Source of the DNA: Vibrio ostreae
GTDB lineage: Bacteria > Pseudomonadota > Gammaproteobacteria > Enterobacterales > Vibrionaceae
NCBI RefSeq assembly: GCF_019226825.1
Contig: NZ_CP076642.1
Span: 62,001-126,000, forward strand
DNA: 64,000 bases
Direction: 5' to 3'
The notes under the pieces: model-generated
Databases searched by the model: none
Told to the model about the DNA's origin: nothing
Seen by the model: the letters and a program-made list of their open reading frames with translations, nothing else
Shown here: positions 43,660 to 53,288 of the stretch, in pieces
Layout: every line of letters starts with the position of its first letter
How positions within the stretch are numbered: position 1 is the first letter of the stretch
Program-made: the position numbers and the translations under genes

Positions 43660-44484
43660 ATGCAAGAGCAATTTCAGTATCTTCCGAGTCAGCATATTCA
43701 TGGTTTGAGCGCTTTTTCTGCCCAGATGAAAGAGTTCAGCTATGACAAGCATGCGCATGAAGAGTACAGCATTGGTGTGACTCGCAAAGGTCGTCAGGAT
43801 TTTTTCAGTGACGGCGTTTTTCATAAGAGTAATGCCGGTAACGTGATGTTGTTTAATCCGGAGCAGGTCCACGATGGCAGTGCAGGAGCACGCTCGGAGC
43901 TGCAATATGAGATGCTCTATATTCCGCAGGCAACCCTGACTAATCTGATGCGGTCGCTCGGACACATATCGGACGATCAGATTCGTCTTAAATCGTCGAT
44001 CTTCAACGATCACGCGCTACGCAGTCAGGTATTGAATCTGAGCCAAATGATGGGGCAAGCTGCTCTGTCCGCTCTGGAAGAAGAAGCCGCGTTGCTGGCG
44101 ATTGCCCAGTCAGTCATCCGCCTCGGAGGCGGTACGTTTCATTCCGGCAATTATCACCAGCGTAAAGATACTCTGTTACTGCGTGCCAAAGAGTACATTC
44201 TCTGTAATCTGAGTCAAAAGATGACAGTCGATGAGATTTGCCAGGCAGCGAACATGTCCAAATACCATTTTATTCGCGAATTTAACCAGCAGTTTGGTAT
44301 GACGCCGCATCAATATGTGCTTAATTGCCGTATTAACAGGGCGAAACAGGCACTGCATACCGGGGATAAAGTATCCGATGTCGCGGTTAACTTTGGCTTT
44401 TCGGATGTGAGCCATTTAAATCGTAAGTTCAAAAAGAGCTTCGGCATCACACCGCATCAATATCAGCGTCAATTAAACGTTTGA
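43660..44484 (+). CDS. AraC-family transcriptional regulator
   Basis: I chose the ATG at 43660 (274 aa, starting MQEQFQYL) over the GTG at 43645. The N-terminal cupin domain has a metal-/sugar-pocket-like HAHEEYSIG segment and GNVMLFNPEQVHDG. The C-terminal domain has two helix-turn-helix units (DEICQAANMSKYHFIREFNQQFGMTPHQYVLNCRINRAKQAL and VAVNFGFSDVSHLNRKFKKSFGITPHQYQ). It lies 33 bp before a LysE-type exporter gene on the same strand, which it probably co-transcribes and controls. Such pairs respond to amino-acid or metabolite excess. Confidence 0.9.
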   Translation: MQEQFQYLPSQHIHGLSAFSAQMKEFSYDKHAHEEYSIGVTRKGRQDFFSDGVFHKSNAGNVMLFNPEQVHDGSAGARSELQYEMLYIPQATLTNLMRSLGHISDDQIRLKSSIFNDHALRSQVLNLSQMMGQAALSALEEEAALLAIAQSVIRLGGGTFHSGNYHQRKDTLLLRAKEYILCNLSQKMTVDEICQAANMSKYHFIREFNQQFGMTPHQYVLNCRINRAKQALHTGDKVSDVAVNFGFSDVSHLNRKFKKSFGITPHQYQRQLNV

Positions 44485-44517
44485 TTTTCACTATCTGATT
44501 AATTCTAAGAGTAACCC

Positions 44518-45105
44518 ATGACAGACATAATTCTTTATGCCTTTGGCGTGATGTACACGCCTGGGCCGGTGAACGCTATTGGTTTAAATAATGGGATTCA
44601 AAAGCAGCCGCGTATTTTGGGCTTTTTTTCTGGTGTGGCCGTTGCCATGTTTATCCTGTTTTTTTCACTCGCTCTGATCGGTGAACAGGTGATGAACGAA
44701 TCACTGCTACAAGGCGCCTCAGTGCTGGGCAGCCTGTATATCCTCTGGCTGGCGTACAAGATATTCAGCGCTCCGGTCGGAGATGATGTTCATGCCCAAC
44801 CACGTACGCTGACTTTTCGCGATGGGCTGCTGATGCAATTGCTTAACCCAAAAGGCATAACGGTGGCATTGCCGGTCGCAACCGTGCAATTTTCGAACGC
44901 AGGGATTACTGGCCTGCTACTGTTTGCCTGGTGTATCGGTCTTGCAGTATTCGCCTTTGGTGCGCCATGGGCGTACTGTATGTTTGGACGCTTCATGGGA
45001 AAAAATATTAATCAAACCCGTTATCTGATCATGATTAATAAACTGATGGCACTGTTTTTAGTTATTGTTGCGGTGAGTATGGGGAGTTCTTTTTTTCACC
45101 CCTGA
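44518..45105 (+). CDS. LysE/RhtB-family exporter
   Basis: This 195-aa inner-membrane protein has six hydrophobic segments. The family signature TPGPVNAIGLNNGIQKQ is near the N-terminus, and LLNPKGITVALPVA is in the middle loop. Family members export amino acids or related small metabolites and so prevent toxic accumulation. The substrate is unknown. It is paired with the AraC regulator directly upstream. Confidence 0.9.
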   Translation: MTDIILYAFGVMYTPGPVNAIGLNNGIQKQPRILGFFSGVAVAMFILFFSLALIGEQVMNESLLQGASVLGSLYILWLAYKIFSAPVGDDVHAQPRTLTFRDGLLMQLLNPKGITVALPVATVQFSNAGITGLLLFAWCIGLAVFAFGAPWAYCMFGRFMGKNINQTRYLIMINKLMALFLVIVAVSMGSSFFHP

Positions 45106-45137
45106 GTGAGTTATCGCGGGCTCAGTAGCTATTTTGG

Positions 45138-45150
45138 AGGTGTGTGTCCT
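45138..45150. repeat. 13-bp element also found at the edge of the 87-bp inverted repeat
   Basis: AGGTGTGTGTCCT is identical to 16263-16275. Here it follows the exporter gene as a single copy without the matching inverted arm. Confidence 0.4.
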
Positions 45151-45356
45151 ACTGATAATACTCCTGATAATGGCGGTTTCTATTGGATTGATTGGTTTTT
45201 TTGTTAACCGCATAGCATGTTGATAGTTAATTAATATGCAACTGAGTTTTCTTTTGTTAGTGATGGGGTTACCTCATATGAGTATTAATCTGTTTTGCTG
45301 GTTTTTTAGGTGTTCTAGTTAGATTGCCAGTGAATAAAGCAAAGGAACACATCCTC

Positions 45357-46598
45357 ATGAACAAAAATCTACTCGTCGGTCTGGTTAGCTCACTGTTATC
45401 AGCAACGGCCTATTCTGCAACCACAATTGAAGTCAGTGCTTTTTATCAAAGCGGATCTGGTTTCAACGTCTCACAAGAAATTGTGGGCGTATATCGCTCC
45501 TTGGAAAACATTAACGAGTTGATGGCTGAGAAGGGCATCAACGCAGAATTTAAACCCACTTATTTCGGAACGCTCAGTGACTCGGAAGTCGCTCCTACCG
45601 AAAATGTGTTTTCTGGGCTTCAGTACATGAGGGGGTTGGACGCTGCGGTTGAGGCAAAGACCGATGTGGGTGATATCGCGATCGGTATCTTTCCACGATT
45701 AGGTAGCGATTATGGCTTTGCACAGCTAATTCGTGATAACACATTCACAAACGAACCCAACGAGACTCGTAAAATGGCTATCGCTGGTGGAGCTTCGATG
45801 GGGCTGAGCAATTATTCTGCATTTGTGTACCTCGCGGGGCATGAATTACTACATGCCGTAGGGGCGGTGCACGAAGAAGCAACAGCGATTAATTTCAACA
45901 CACAAGGCGACTCTCGTGAAGACGGCTTTGCCAATATTTGCGACAATGGGCATCAATCGCTCATCGGTGCGTCCTCGCTTTATACCGATAAAGAGAATAT
46001 TTCTATTGCCGGTGCGACAGACTGTTCGGTGGGCGGCGGCGATGTGGTCGGTTTTGTCAATCAATATGCCCCATTAGTTGGCACCATAGCGGCAGAACGC
46101 AATAATCGTACCTTAACTGTGTCTGCGTCTGAAAACATGAATACCCAGTCGTTTGACATCAATATTACTCGTACCGATACCAGCGCAGCAGATATTATCC
46201 GCGTGTATATCGCGGGTGGTTATTCAGATACCGGTGCAGGTCTGACACCGATTGATGTCGCGTTTGGTGTGGGTGCAGTTACGGCGTCAACCAGTGTGTT
46301 CTTTGATGATATTTATCCGATATTTGACGCTGCTGATGGTACAGATCAAAGCACATATATCGTCGCGTTGGGTGATAGCGAAATCAGTGACTCAGCTTAT
46401 GACCTGTTGTCGGTTAACACGCAGTGGACTTCTGCACAAGTTGGTGAGCCTGATGATCAAATTAAGGATTCGGAAGATGCAGGCTCGGGTGGCGGCTCTG
46501 GCGGTGCTTTGGGGATATGGACACTCTTGCTTATGACGATCGCAGGTACTCGTCGTTACTTGAAAAACGTTAAGCATCATCATCGACATGAGAAATAA
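45357..46598 (+). CDS. Secreted metzincin-type zinc protease with a GlyGly-CTERM sorting tail
   Basis: I chose the ATG at 45357 (413 aa) because the longer frame needs a TTG start; AAAGGA lies upstream. The signal peptide ends near residue 20 (AYS-AT). The zinc motif HELLHAVGAVH (162-172) fits HExxHxxGxxH of metzincins. A clear methionine turn is not seen, so the subfamily is open. The C-terminus has a glycine/serine stretch (SGGGSGGALG), a hydrophobic segment and a basic tail. This is the GlyGly-CTERM signal processed by rhombosortase and exported by type II secretion, known from Vibrio. The protease is probably surface-anchored or released. Confidence 0.87.
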   Translation: MNKNLLVGLVSSLLSATAYSATTIEVSAFYQSGSGFNVSQEIVGVYRSLENINELMAEKGINAEFKPTYFGTLSDSEVAPTENVFSGLQYMRGLDAAVEAKTDVGDIAIGIFPRLGSDYGFAQLIRDNTFTNEPNETRKMAIAGGASMGLSNYSAFVYLAGHELLHAVGAVHEEATAINFNTQGDSREDGFANICDNGHQSLIGASSLYTDKENISIAGATDCSVGGGDVVGFVNQYAPLVGTIAAERNNRTLTVSASENMNTQSFDINITRTDTSAADIIRVYIAGGYSDTGAGLTPIDVAFGVGAVTASTSVFFDDIYPIFDAADGTDQSTYIVALGDSEISDSAYDLLSVNTQWTSAQVGEPDDQIKDSEDAGSGGGSGGALGIWTLLLMTIAGTRRYLKNVKHHHRHEK

Positions 46599-46764
46599 TA
46601 TATATAGGCTTATGGATAATCCTAGTCTTGTTTATTTTCGTTTGGGTTGACTGTCCTTGTAAACGAGCATCTTTTTTCATGTATGTCTTCATTAGACGGG
46701 CTGAAGTCCGATTGGTTTATTAAATCCTAGAATAGTAATGGAGAGTTTCGGCGTTTTAACAGCA

Positions 46765-49473
46765 TCAACGACCAACGTCGTTATTCTCTGTTTTCATTCT
46801 CTGAAACAGCCACCCCACACCGAGTAAACTCAGACCCAATCCCAGGAAAGACAGCGCGCGGTACAGGCCGGTCAGCTGCGACATGTCGATCAAAAATGCT
46901 TTACAGACCACGGCGGCCAGCACGATAAAACCGGTTTGGGTGAGGGCAGGTTGCGTCATGCGGCGCGCGGCAATCAGCGTCAGCACGGAAATCAGCAGCC
47001 AGACCAGTGAGTAAGTGTACATCTCCAGTTGTTCGGTCGGTAGGCCAAGCCAAATCATATCCTGATGGAATGCATGCCTGATGGTGCCGTTGATAAACAG
47101 CAGTAACCACAAGGCGCTGATGCCATACAGTGCCGGTTTTATCTGGCTGGTGAGCAGATTTAAACGCGCCGCGGCCAGTAATAATAACGCCGGTATTAAC
47201 CACAGCGGCAGCATCCAGTTCCACAGCGGAGCGTTGCCGATGGTCAAAGCTGAAAACCACGGATTAAAGGTGGTCAGCAGGGCGATGTGGTACAGCGCGG
47301 AGCCAGCAGTTAATAAAGCTGCGAAGCCTAGATAAACCGGGCGCAGTGTGCGGGAATACTGACTACGGTAGGCATAGACAGTTGCCATGATCAGCCAGTT
47401 CATTGCCAGAAGTATCGCTTCTTTGAAACTTGGCGCGCTGAAATCAGGATAGTGACCGACCAGTTGATAACTGCTTTCGGTGGTGACCAGCAGCGCCACC
47501 ACGTGCAACATAGCTCCGGCAATAACTTGACGCAGTTGGCTGTCCTGATAGTAGCGGCGGGCGTAAGCGAGAATGATCAGGATCAGCGGGTAAACGATGA
47601 GGGTCCAGTGTACGCCCAGAACCTGATCATTTTGGTATTCATCCAGCCACGGGAAAAGGGTGAGGCGGATTAATAATACGGCCAGTAACACTTTGACCAG
47701 CCATTGGGGCGGAGTGAGTGTCAAACGCTGACACCAGTAGCCAAGCCCGATGAGCTGCAAGCTTAAGGCGAGTGTCAGTGTGCTTGATTCCAGCAGCATG
47801 GTTAAGATCAGGCTGATATTAAGGTTAGCGAGCAGAATACCTGACAACTTGACCCAGCCCCGTGGCTGCTGGGCGGTGATCCGCTCGGCAATCAAAGCCA
47901 ATACCAATAGTTCAACAGCCCATAGTGAATACATGCCCAGGTTGGCCTGCGGCGGCGAGAAAATATAGCTCAGGGCGAGCAGGGAAGTTGGCCCGATCAC
48001 CAGCAGCAGAGAAAAGGCCAGCCGTTTGGGCAGCCAATGCTGCATCCATAGCGCGTAGCTAAACAGCGCCAGGGCGATCGCCTGACTGTAAAGATGAGCG
48101 CCGCTGAACATGAAATCGAGATCGGTATAATTCGTTTGTGGCAATAGCAACCACCAGGTCGCGATGGAGAGCAGCCAGCCAAGCAGAGGCCAGGTATCAA
48201 ATGCAGAGTGACGCAGCGGCCCGCTGCACAGCAGAGCCAGTAACAGTACCGTGACGACAATTAAGCTTGGCTGATAACCATGCACCACATAGAAGAGCCA
48301 CACTGGCAATAATGAAGCGAGCAAGCCGGCTTGCTCCTTTCTCGGCATGAACAGCACCCTAAGCGACAATGGCCGCTGCCGGCCTTGTTGCAGGCGCCAC
48401 CCCAGGACATCGCTCAGTACATAGAGGTAAATTGAAATCAGGGCAAACAGCACAATAATCCAGGCATCAGACACCGCACTGAGGACAATCAATCCGAGCA
48501 GCCAACTGAAGTGAGCGCAGAAGCTTAGCCACCACAGCCAAGGGCGCCTGACCCGGTTGGCAACTACGATAGCGGACGCGCTGACCAAAACAATATAGCC
48601 GGCGATGGTCAGCAGGCTGTCATTGAATGACCAGAAAGGGAACGGCACCGAGTAGGCGCCTAAAATGCCAATCACCGCCACGATCGGTCCATAACGCAGT
48701 GTCATGGCGGTGGCTGTCAGTGCGATGATGGCAAGCATAACGAACGCAGTGCCAGACGAGATGAGCAGATAATAGTGAGATGCGACCAGCGTCATGGCGT
48801 AGCAGGTGATGACACCGGCTGACACCAGCGCGGCGCACAGATAGTCGCTGTGGATCTCTAGAGCTTGTTTTTTACGGGTCAGATATTCCGCTGCCGCAAT
48901 AAAGCCGATCCCGACCATAAAGCCCAGTAGTACCCGGGTTAGCGGTGACAGCAGGCCTGCTTCGAGAGTGTACTTGGCCAGGAAAAGACCACCAAAGGTC
49001 AATACAATTCCGCCGAGCCAGAACAGCGCGTTGGTGGATTGATCGCCAGTCGGAAAGTTGGCGATCACCTGACGAATACGGCTCCACCATGCATTGGCAG
49101 CTGCATTTGTGTTAGGTGAAATTTTAGCGGCCAGTTTGACCTGATAACCTTGTGGCCAGGCTGCGGCGTGCGCTTCTGTTTGCTGGCCTGAGTCCTTGGG
49201 TTGTTGAGCTTGAGAAGCCAATTCTTGCGCAGAAATATATCGCTGCGCAGAAACAGATCGCTGCACAGAAACTGGCTGCGGATTTGAAGGCTGCTCGGCA
49301 AACGATGCGGCATAACTCTCGCTGTCTGACTGACTTTGCAACTGACGTTCCAATTGATCAATGCGCCGCTGCAATTCGGCGAACTGACGTTGCGAACGTA
49401 TACCCAGCATGGCGCCGTATGCGATAAAACCTATCAGAGCGAACATCGCAACCAGCATTATCAGATAAATCAT
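46765..49473 (-). CDS. DUF2339-family large membrane protein
   Basis: About 902 aa from the ATG at 49473 (MIYLIMLV); longer starts are possible because the ribosome site is weak. The N-terminal helix is followed by a coiled-coil region (RQFAELQRRIDQLERQLQ) and a glutamine/serine-rich linker to about residue 115. More than twenty consecutive membrane helices run to the end. This layout is typical of DUF2339 proteins, whose role is unknown. The linker contains repeats of the type SVSAQRYISAQE. It stands alone. Confidence 0.85.
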   Translation of the reverse strand: MIYLIMLVAMFALIGFIAYGAMLGIRSQRQFAELQRRIDQLERQLQSQSDSESYAASFAEQPSNPQPVSVQRSVSAQRYISAQELASQAQQPKDSGQQTEAHAAAWPQGYQVKLAAKISPNTNAAANAWWSRIRQVIANFPTGDQSTNALFWLGGIVLTFGGLFLAKYTLEAGLLSPLTRVLLGFMVGIGFIAAAEYLTRKKQALEIHSDYLCAALVSAGVITCYAMTLVASHYYLLISSGTAFVMLAIIALTATAMTLRYGPIVAVIGILGAYSVPFPFWSFNDSLLTIAGYIVLVSASAIVVANRVRRPWLWWLSFCAHFSWLLGLIVLSAVSDAWIIVLFALISIYLYVLSDVLGWRLQQGRQRPLSLRVLFMPRKEQAGLLASLLPVWLFYVVHGYQPSLIVVTVLLLALLCSGPLRHSAFDTWPLLGWLLSIATWWLLLPQTNYTDLDFMFSGAHLYSQAIALALFSYALWMQHWLPKRLAFSLLLVIGPTSLLALSYIFSPPQANLGMYSLWAVELLVLALIAERITAQQPRGWVKLSGILLANLNISLILTMLLESSTLTLALSLQLIGLGYWCQRLTLTPPQWLVKVLLAVLLIRLTLFPWLDEYQNDQVLGVHWTLIVYPLILIILAYARRYYQDSQLRQVIAGAMLHVVALLVTTESSYQLVGHYPDFSAPSFKEAILLAMNWLIMATVYAYRSQYSRTLRPVYLGFAALLTAGSALYHIALLTTFNPWFSALTIGNAPLWNWMLPLWLIPALLLLAAARLNLLTSQIKPALYGISALWLLLFINGTIRHAFHQDMIWLGLPTEQLEMYTYSLVWLLISVLTLIAARRMTQPALTQTGFIVLAAVVCKAFLIDMSQLTGLYRALSFLGLGLSLLGVGWLFQRMKTENNDVGR

Positions 49474-49638
49474 CTCTATTGTTATGAACTCGTCAGCCAC
49501 ATATAGAAATACTATAGCCCAGATAGACAATAGGTTGTTGATTTTTAAACACTGACTCACCGAATGTTTGAGTTATGAGTCAGGTTTGCATATCGAAGGT
49601 GGCTTCGCTAGGGTAGTGTCAGGTGGATTGAGCTTAAG

Positions 49639-49914
49639 GTGGAAGTGGTGAAAAGTACACAGACTCGGGAAATGGATTTCGATATCGGTAATCAGCATAT
49701 TGTCATTCAAGCACGCTACGAAGCACTTGGCGCGTTTAATGATTTATTGATTGCGGTGTGGTTTTTGCTGGGCAGTTTTTTCTTTCTCAATAATGCACTG
49801 ATTGAAAGCGGCACCTGGCTGTTTATTGTTGGCAGCGCACAACTGATTATTAAACCTGCGATCAAACTGACCAGCTTGATCCATCTCAACCGAATTCGCG
49901 GTCAGCAGGGATGA
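49639..49914 (+). CDS. YrhK-like small membrane protein
   Basis: About 91 aa with three possible GTG starts (49639, 49645, 49648) near a TTAAGGTGG ribosome site; the choice is uncertain. Two membrane helices (FNDLLIAVWFLLGSFFFLNNA and TWLFIVGSAQLIIKPAIKL) are joined by a short loop. The pattern with a polar N-terminus matches the YrhK domain family of unknown function. It precedes a phosphatase gene on the same strand by about 140 bp. Confidence 0.7.
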   Translation: MEVVKSTQTREMDFDIGNQHIVIQARYEALGAFNDLLIAVWFLLGSFFFLNNALIESGTWLFIVGSAQLIIKPAIKLTSLIHLNRIRGQQG

Positions 49915-50056
49915 CGAGGAATACTCAGCGCTGGAGCGGAGAGAGCGGTCAGCAGGATGGAGTGTTAGCCCGATCGCCATTATGGTCTGATGCCTTTGCC
50001 CTAGATAACGGGATTGGGTAATGTGGCGGTTTGCGGACCATGAAGTCAAGACAGGC

Positions 50057-50665
50057 ATGACCAGAAAAATCTTTGTGCTGAGGCACGGACAAACCCAGTT
50101 TAACGCCGAACGTAAGTTGCAGGGGCACTGCAATTCACCGCTTACTGCGACAGGCAAAGCGCAAGCCCTGGCGATGGGCACACACCTCAAATCTCATTTA
50201 CAAGGCCGAAGCTATCGCATGTATGCCAGTTCACTCGAACGTGCTGTAGAAACTGCGCACATTATTTGTGATGAAGTCGGTTATGCTAAAACTGACCTCA
50301 CCCATGAGCCCCGCCTGAAAGAGTTCTCGCTTGGGCAATGGGAAGAAAAACCTTTGTTCGATCTGCTGGATGAAAAGCCTGATCTCCTGGATGCGCCCGA
50401 CTGGTATCTGCAAGCACCAGACGGAGAGTCGTTTGCGGAGGTAAAATATCGGGTTAATGCGTGGTTAGATGAAGCGCCGCATCATCTGGATCTGGTGGTG
50501 GTTTGTCATGGCCTGACCGGGATTGTGTTGCGCGGCCTTTTGCTGGGTTTAAGCTACGATGACATCTGGCAACTCGATCTTCCTCAGGATGCTTTCTATA
50601 TTATCAAAGACGGTGAAGTTGAGCGGGTCAGTTGTTTTCATGACGGTCACTTTTTGGGGCGCTGA
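50057..50665 (+). CDS. Histidine phosphatase superfamily protein
   Basis: This 202-aa cytoplasmic enzyme starts at the ATG at 50057, with an in-frame ATG further upstream at 50021. The catalytic motif is VLRHGQT (phospho-histidine near residue 9), with ASSLERAVETA, the acid E in LKEFSLGQWEEK, and the second histidine in VVVCHGLTG. It belongs to the phosphoglycerate mutase-like/CobC group. The substrate could be a sugar or nucleotide phosphate. Nothing in the neighbourhood defines it. Confidence 0.9.
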   Translation: MTRKIFVLRHGQTQFNAERKLQGHCNSPLTATGKAQALAMGTHLKSHLQGRSYRMYASSLERAVETAHIICDEVGYAKTDLTHEPRLKEFSLGQWEEKPLFDLLDEKPDLLDAPDWYLQAPDGESFAEVKYRVNAWLDEAPHHLDLVVVCHGLTGIVLRGLLLGLSYDDIWQLDLPQDAFYIIKDGEVERVSCFHDGHFLGR

Positions 50666-50911
50666 GAGAACGCATTCAACACGTTTCAAGATGCAGGTCA
50701 GAATAGCCTGGCTGAGCAATTTTTAACTGGGTATTTCACTTTTATGATTTTGATCAAGTTTCCTTTCGTGGTTTTGAAAATACGAGCTACTTTGTTGAAA
50801 AACGCGTGAGTTATCCCTTTTTGTCCCTGATAGCCTACCGGCAATGATTCGTAACGTATGGAGTTACGGACACGCAAAGCGCCATTGTTGGCTGCGCAAA
50901 AGGAGCACAAA

Positions 50912-52060
50912 ATGTCTAATATGTTTTACATTCCTTCCTCTAACCTGATGGGTCCTGGCTGTCTGAGTGAAGCGGCAACTGCCATTGCCTCGCACGGTTT
51001 TAATCGCATTCTGATCGTGACAGACAAATTTCTGAACAAAATCGGGGTCGTGGAAAAAGTCAGTAAACTGCTTGAGCAAGCTGGTGTTGCGTCTGTTGTG
51101 TTTGATGAAACCAAACCTAACCCAACGGTGGAAAACGTCGAAGCGGGCCTGGCTAAGTTAAAAGCCAACAACTGTGACTGTGTGATGTCACTGGGCGGCG
51201 GTTCACCTCACGACTGTGCGAAAGGGATTGCGCTGCTGGCGGCCAATGGCGGTGAAGTTAAAGATTATGAAGGAGTGGATCGTTCAGCGAAACCGCAACT
51301 TCCTCTGTTTGCAGTCAATACCACAGCCGGTACTGCATCAGAAATGACCCGTTTTTGTATCATTACCGATGATGCGCGTCATATCAAAATGGCGATCGTT
51401 GACAAGCACGTCACGCCACTGATGTCGGTGAATGATCCGGAGCTGATGCTGGCTAAACCTGCATCGCTGACAGCGGCAACCGGCATGGATGCACTGACTC
51501 ACGCCATCGAAGCTTACGTTTCTATTGCTGCAACGCCGATCACTGATGCGGTGGCGATTAAAGCGATTGAGATGATTCAGGCTAATCTGCGCCAGGCAGT
51601 CGATCATGGTGATGACATTCAGGCTCGTGACAACATGGCTTACGCTCAGTTTATGGCCGGTATGGCGTTTAACAACGCATCATTGGGTTACGTTCACGCG
51701 ATTGCTCACCAGTTGGGTGGTTTCTACGACCTGCCACACGGTGTATGTAATGCTGTCCTCCTGCCACATGTACAGCGCTACAACAGCGAAGTCGCCGCTG
51801 AGCGCCTGACTGACGTTGCTCGAGCACTGGGTGTGGATACAACAGGTATGACAGGCAGCGACGGCGCGGCGGCAGCCATTGCGGCGATTTGTCAGTTGTC
51901 TTCTGATGTACGCATCCCAGCAGGCCTGACAGAGCTGGGCGTTAAAGAAGAAGACTTCGACATCCTGGCCGAAAATGCACTGAAAGATGCTTGTGGTTTC
52001 ACGAACCCTAAACAAGCTACGCATGAAGAGATCGTTGCGATTCTGAAAGCGGCAATGTAA
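50912..52060 (+). CDS. Iron-containing alcohol dehydrogenase
   Basis: This 382-aa group III dehydrogenase starts at the ATG at 50912 with a strong AAAAGGAGC site. The NAD-binding motif is [15 protein letters not shown]. The iron ligands sit in [13 protein letters not shown] and in [11 protein letters not shown] and [14 protein letters not shown]. It resembles the AdhB/FucO/YiaY group, which reduces aldehydes to alcohols or the reverse. An AraC regulator follows on the same strand, a pairing like YqhD-YqhC. The substrate is not defined. Confidence 0.93.
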   Translation: MSNMFYIPSSNLMGPGCLSEAATAIASHGFNRILIVTDKFLNKIGVVEKVSKLLEQAGVASVVFDETKPNPTVENVEAGLAKLKANNCDCVMSLGGGSPHDCAKGIALLAANGGEVKDYEGVDRSAKPQLPLFAVNTTAGTASEMTRFCIITDDARHIKMAIVDKHVTPLMSVNDPELMLAKPASLTAATGMDALTHAIEAYVSIAATPITDAVAIKAIEMIQANLRQAVDHGDDIQARDNMAYAQFMAGMAFNNASLGYVHAIAHQLGGFYDLPHGVCNAVLLPHVQRYNSEVAAERLTDVARALGVDTTGMTGSDGAAAAIAAICQLSSDVRIPAGLTELGVKEEDFDILAENALKDACGFTNPKQATHEEIVAILKAAM

Positions 52061-52370
52061 TCAGATAAGGCGCGGATGCCATTTCGCTGCGCTTTTGTCA
52101 TCATCATACTGATTACAGTAAACACATTCTGCCCGCACTTCGCTGCGGGCGTTTTGTTTTCGAGAATGAGTGCAGTCGCTAAGTTCGCATTCTTGTCACA
52201 TTGTATTTGCAGTTTTATCGTGTAGTCTGCTCAAGATTGTAAACTAGGCCTCATTCTTGCCTTTGTTACACGCCAAATACTCCCTTTTTCAGCGCAAGTG
52301 ATGTTTAACACCGCATTTATTCACTACACTGACAATCTCGAAAAATAACAATAATGACGACTTGGATGGC
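52061..52370. other. Intergenic region between the dehydrogenase and AraC genes
   Basis: It contains a terminator at 52131-52160 and presumably the AraC-gene promoter. No other gene is seen. Confidence 0.4.
52131..52160 (+). terminator. Rho-independent terminator
   Basis: GCCCGCA pairs with TGCGGGC around a CTTCGC loop and is followed by GTTTTGTTTT. Confidence 0.85.
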
Positions 52371-53222
52371 ATGAAAACACTCAATAGTTTCCACCGCGTC
52401 GATGAAACGCAATACGCGTTATCGACCGGTAAAGTCAATCTGCTGCATTATCATCTGCCTAAGCATTTTCAGGGCGAATACCGCTGCTTTGAAACGCCAC
52501 GCCTGTGTACGATTTTGCAGGGCGAAAAGCATATCCGAATCAATCAGTCTGAGTCGTTGAATTACCATAAAGAGCAATGTGTGCTGTTACCACCTCATGC
52601 CAATGTCATGATGTCGATGCCGGAGTTTACCGAGGCGCTGGTGTATGAGTTCAGCGAAGATGTACTGGAAGATGTCAGTGCCAGAGTCAATGAGCAGTTG
52701 GAAGTTGACACGTCTTTACAGGCTGAAAACGGCCACTTTCAGCTGTCCGGTTTACAGGATCGGATGTCAGCCTTACATCTACGCACACTGGAGATTCTGC
52801 GCAGCAATGACAGTAACATTCCCTTTCTGATCGATCTGGTGACGCAGGAGATGGTGTATGAACTGATGAAACGCCAGGGATCTTACGATATTTTGTCTCA
52901 GCACAAAAATCATCCGATTCATCGCGCAATTCGCCTTATGAAGTCATCGGTCAGCGAAGTCTTGTCGATCTCGCAACTGGCAGAAGAAGTGCAGATGTCA
53001 CTGCCCAATTTCAGCCAGAAGTTCAAACTAGTGACTAACCAGACTCCGAAAGAGTACCTGACCCGGCTCAAGTTGCAGCAGGCAAGGCGCTACCTTAGTC
53101 ATTTGTCGGTGACTGACACGGCGCTTGAACTTGGCTATGAAAATATTTCCCACTTTATCCGCCTGTTCAAAAAAGAGTTTGGTGTAACTCCGAAGCAGTT
53201 CAAACTCTCACGTCACAGCTAG
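52371..53222 (+). CDS. AraC-family regulator (AraC_N type)
   Basis: I chose the ATG at 52371 (283 aa); an in-frame TTG start lies 9 bp upstream. The N-terminal domain (FETPRLCTILQGEKHIRI, PPHANVMMSMPEFTEALVYEF) resembles the AraC_N family that often controls aldehyde reductases. The C-terminal domain has two HTH segments (VLSISQLAEEVQMSLPNFSQKFKLVT and ALELGYENISHFIRLFKKEFGVTPKQF). It lies downstream of the iron-dependent dehydrogenase and may control it, by analogy with YqhC and YqhD. Confidence 0.88.
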   Translation: MKTLNSFHRVDETQYALSTGKVNLLHYHLPKHFQGEYRCFETPRLCTILQGEKHIRINQSESLNYHKEQCVLLPPHANVMMSMPEFTEALVYEFSEDVLEDVSARVNEQLEVDTSLQAENGHFQLSGLQDRMSALHLRTLEILRSNDSNIPFLIDLVTQEMVYELMKRQGSYDILSQHKNHPIHRAIRLMKSSVSEVLSISQLAEEVQMSLPNFSQKFKLVTNQTPKEYLTRLKLQQARRYLSHLSVTDTALELGYENISHFIRLFKKEFGVTPKQFKLSRHS

Positions 53223-53288
53223 TCTTAAACTTCAGGTATCGTCAGCCCTCACTCTTTTTTCGTGCTGGCGTATCACGGAGAGTCGTGT

